NCBI GenBank assembly: GCA_041946865.1
Contig: JBHGBF010000086.1
Span: forward strand, 1-23,347
Length of the DNA stretch: 23,347 bases
Source of the DNA: RPQK01 sp041946865
Lineage (GTDB): Bacteria > Acidobacteriota > UBA6911 > RPQK01
Direction: 5' to 3'
A program made the position numbers and the translations under genes. The notes beneath the pieces are model-generated. The model made no database searches, was not told the origin of the DNA, and saw nothing but the letters and a program-made list of their open reading frames with translations. This document shows, piece by piece, positions 23,021-23,347 of the stretch. The stretch's first letter is position 1. Every line of letters begins with the position of its first letter.

Positions 23021-23225
23021 TAAGAAACCTCTCAGCGATTCTCGCATTCCTGGTTCGTCGATAGTGAACGTTTTTTGGGAGTGCGGCGGCAGAAGGACTC
23101 CGACGCTTTATCAGGAATCCTGGCGACACCGCTTGGCCGGGCGAGATCGGCCCGTTGGATCTTGCGCGGCTGAGCCTGGTCGAATGCCACTTCCTTGGGA
23201 GGGTTGGGCGTGCGCCGTTCCATGA
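23021..23225. other. Intergenic region upstream of the second sulfatase, with repeat debris
   Basis: No gene is supported here. 23064-23092 holds GTGAACG, a T6 run and GGGAGTGCGGCGGCAG, matching the GGAGTGCGG-type repeat on the plus strand. The following 130 bp have no open frame of recognisable family and look like a decayed copy of the same repeat. Promoter elements of the sulfatase must lie here, but no convincing -35/-10 pair is visible. Confidence 0.5.
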
Positions 23226-23347
23226 CCCAGGGTAGGCCGCAAAGAAACGCGGCCAACCTGGGCTTTGCTACGCGACCCCTCTGGGGTCGACTGGACTTTG
23301 GCGAAAATAAACAGATGTGTGAACGTTTTTTACGCCGAAGGCGTTAG
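23226..23347 (+). repeat. Modular palindromic repeat, right-edge copy
   Basis: The element contains a bipartite hairpin (CCCAGG 23226-23231 with CCTGGG 23257-23262; GGCCGC 23235-23240 with GCGGCC 23249-23254). A small hairpin GACCCC-TCT-GGGGTC (23274-23288) follows, then the core with ACTTTGGCGAAA and ACAGATG (23293-23317), and a final ACGCC-GAA-GGCGT hairpin at 23332-23344 near the window end. The core matches 78-102 in inverted orientation. GTGAACGTTTTTT (23319-23331) repeats 23064-23076. It probably continues past the window. Confidence 0.65.

Noticed and set aside
1..23347. CRISPR array, tRNA or rRNA genes, prophage or toxin-antitoxin system
   Set aside because: I found no regularly spaced repeats, no cloverleaf-like or rRNA-like sequence, and no gene of a phage, integrase or toxin-antitoxin family.

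Overview
The window looks like a chromosomal segment of an Acidobacteriota bacterium, probably of the Solibacteres/Bryobacterales type. The reasons are a 1144-residue Oar-like TonB-dependent receptor with an N-terminal carboxypeptidase-regulatory-like domain, several Tat-exported hydrolases, and the co-occurrence of DUF1080, DUF2961 (GH172), DUF4185-like, DUF3604/PHP, PIG-L, S1-sulfatase and Gfo/Idh/MocA families. This assignment rests on gene content and not on a marker gene. No rRNA, tRNA, CRISPR, transposase, integrase or phage gene is visible.

Layout from left to right. 1-306: dispersed-repeat debris and a UUCG hairpin behind the receptor gene. 307-3741 (-): TonB-dependent receptor, with a strong sigma70-like promoter at 3886-3915. 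4111-4659 (-): exported RbsD/FucU-like protein. 4744-5101 (-): relic of a Gfo/Idh/MocA oxidoreductase with two internal deletions. 5268-7893 (+): a two-gene unit of Tat-exported sulfatase and Tat-exported NIF3-like metalloprotein. 7928-8926 (-): exported alpha/beta hydrolase. 9031-12530 (+): a tight four-gene operon of zinc alcohol dehydrogenase, HPS/KGPDC-like decarboxylase, COG3618 lactonase and L-galactose-dehydrogenase-like aldo/keto reductase, followed at 12642-13970 by an exported GH172 protein. 13991-16536 (-): SGNH-like protein behind two half-size PepSY membrane proteins. 16668-18329 (-): Tat-exported PHP/DUF3604 protein. 18585-21408 (+): DUF1080 protein, PIG-L deacetylase and a DUF4185-like beta-propeller. 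21518-23020 (-): second sulfatase, Sec-exported. 23021-23347: more repeat debris.

Taken together this is a carbohydrate-scavenging region. Exported sulfatases, GH172, DUF1080, an SGNH protein and an esterase would strip a decorated glycan, and the TonB receptor could import the products. The most interesting part is the 9031-12530 operon. Its enzymes can be ordered as aldose 1-dehydrogenation, lactone hydrolysis, secondary-alcohol oxidation of the aldonate, and beta-keto-acid decarboxylation. The likely entry sugar is of the L-galactose / L-fucose / D-arabinose stereochemical group. No kinase is encoded, and the decarboxylase has changes where its relatives bind phosphate. This suggests an undescribed, possibly non-phosphorylated oxidative-decarboxylative route, but it is an inference from families and gene order.

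A second notable point is that the two window edges carry the same repeat modules in the same internal order and in opposite orientation.
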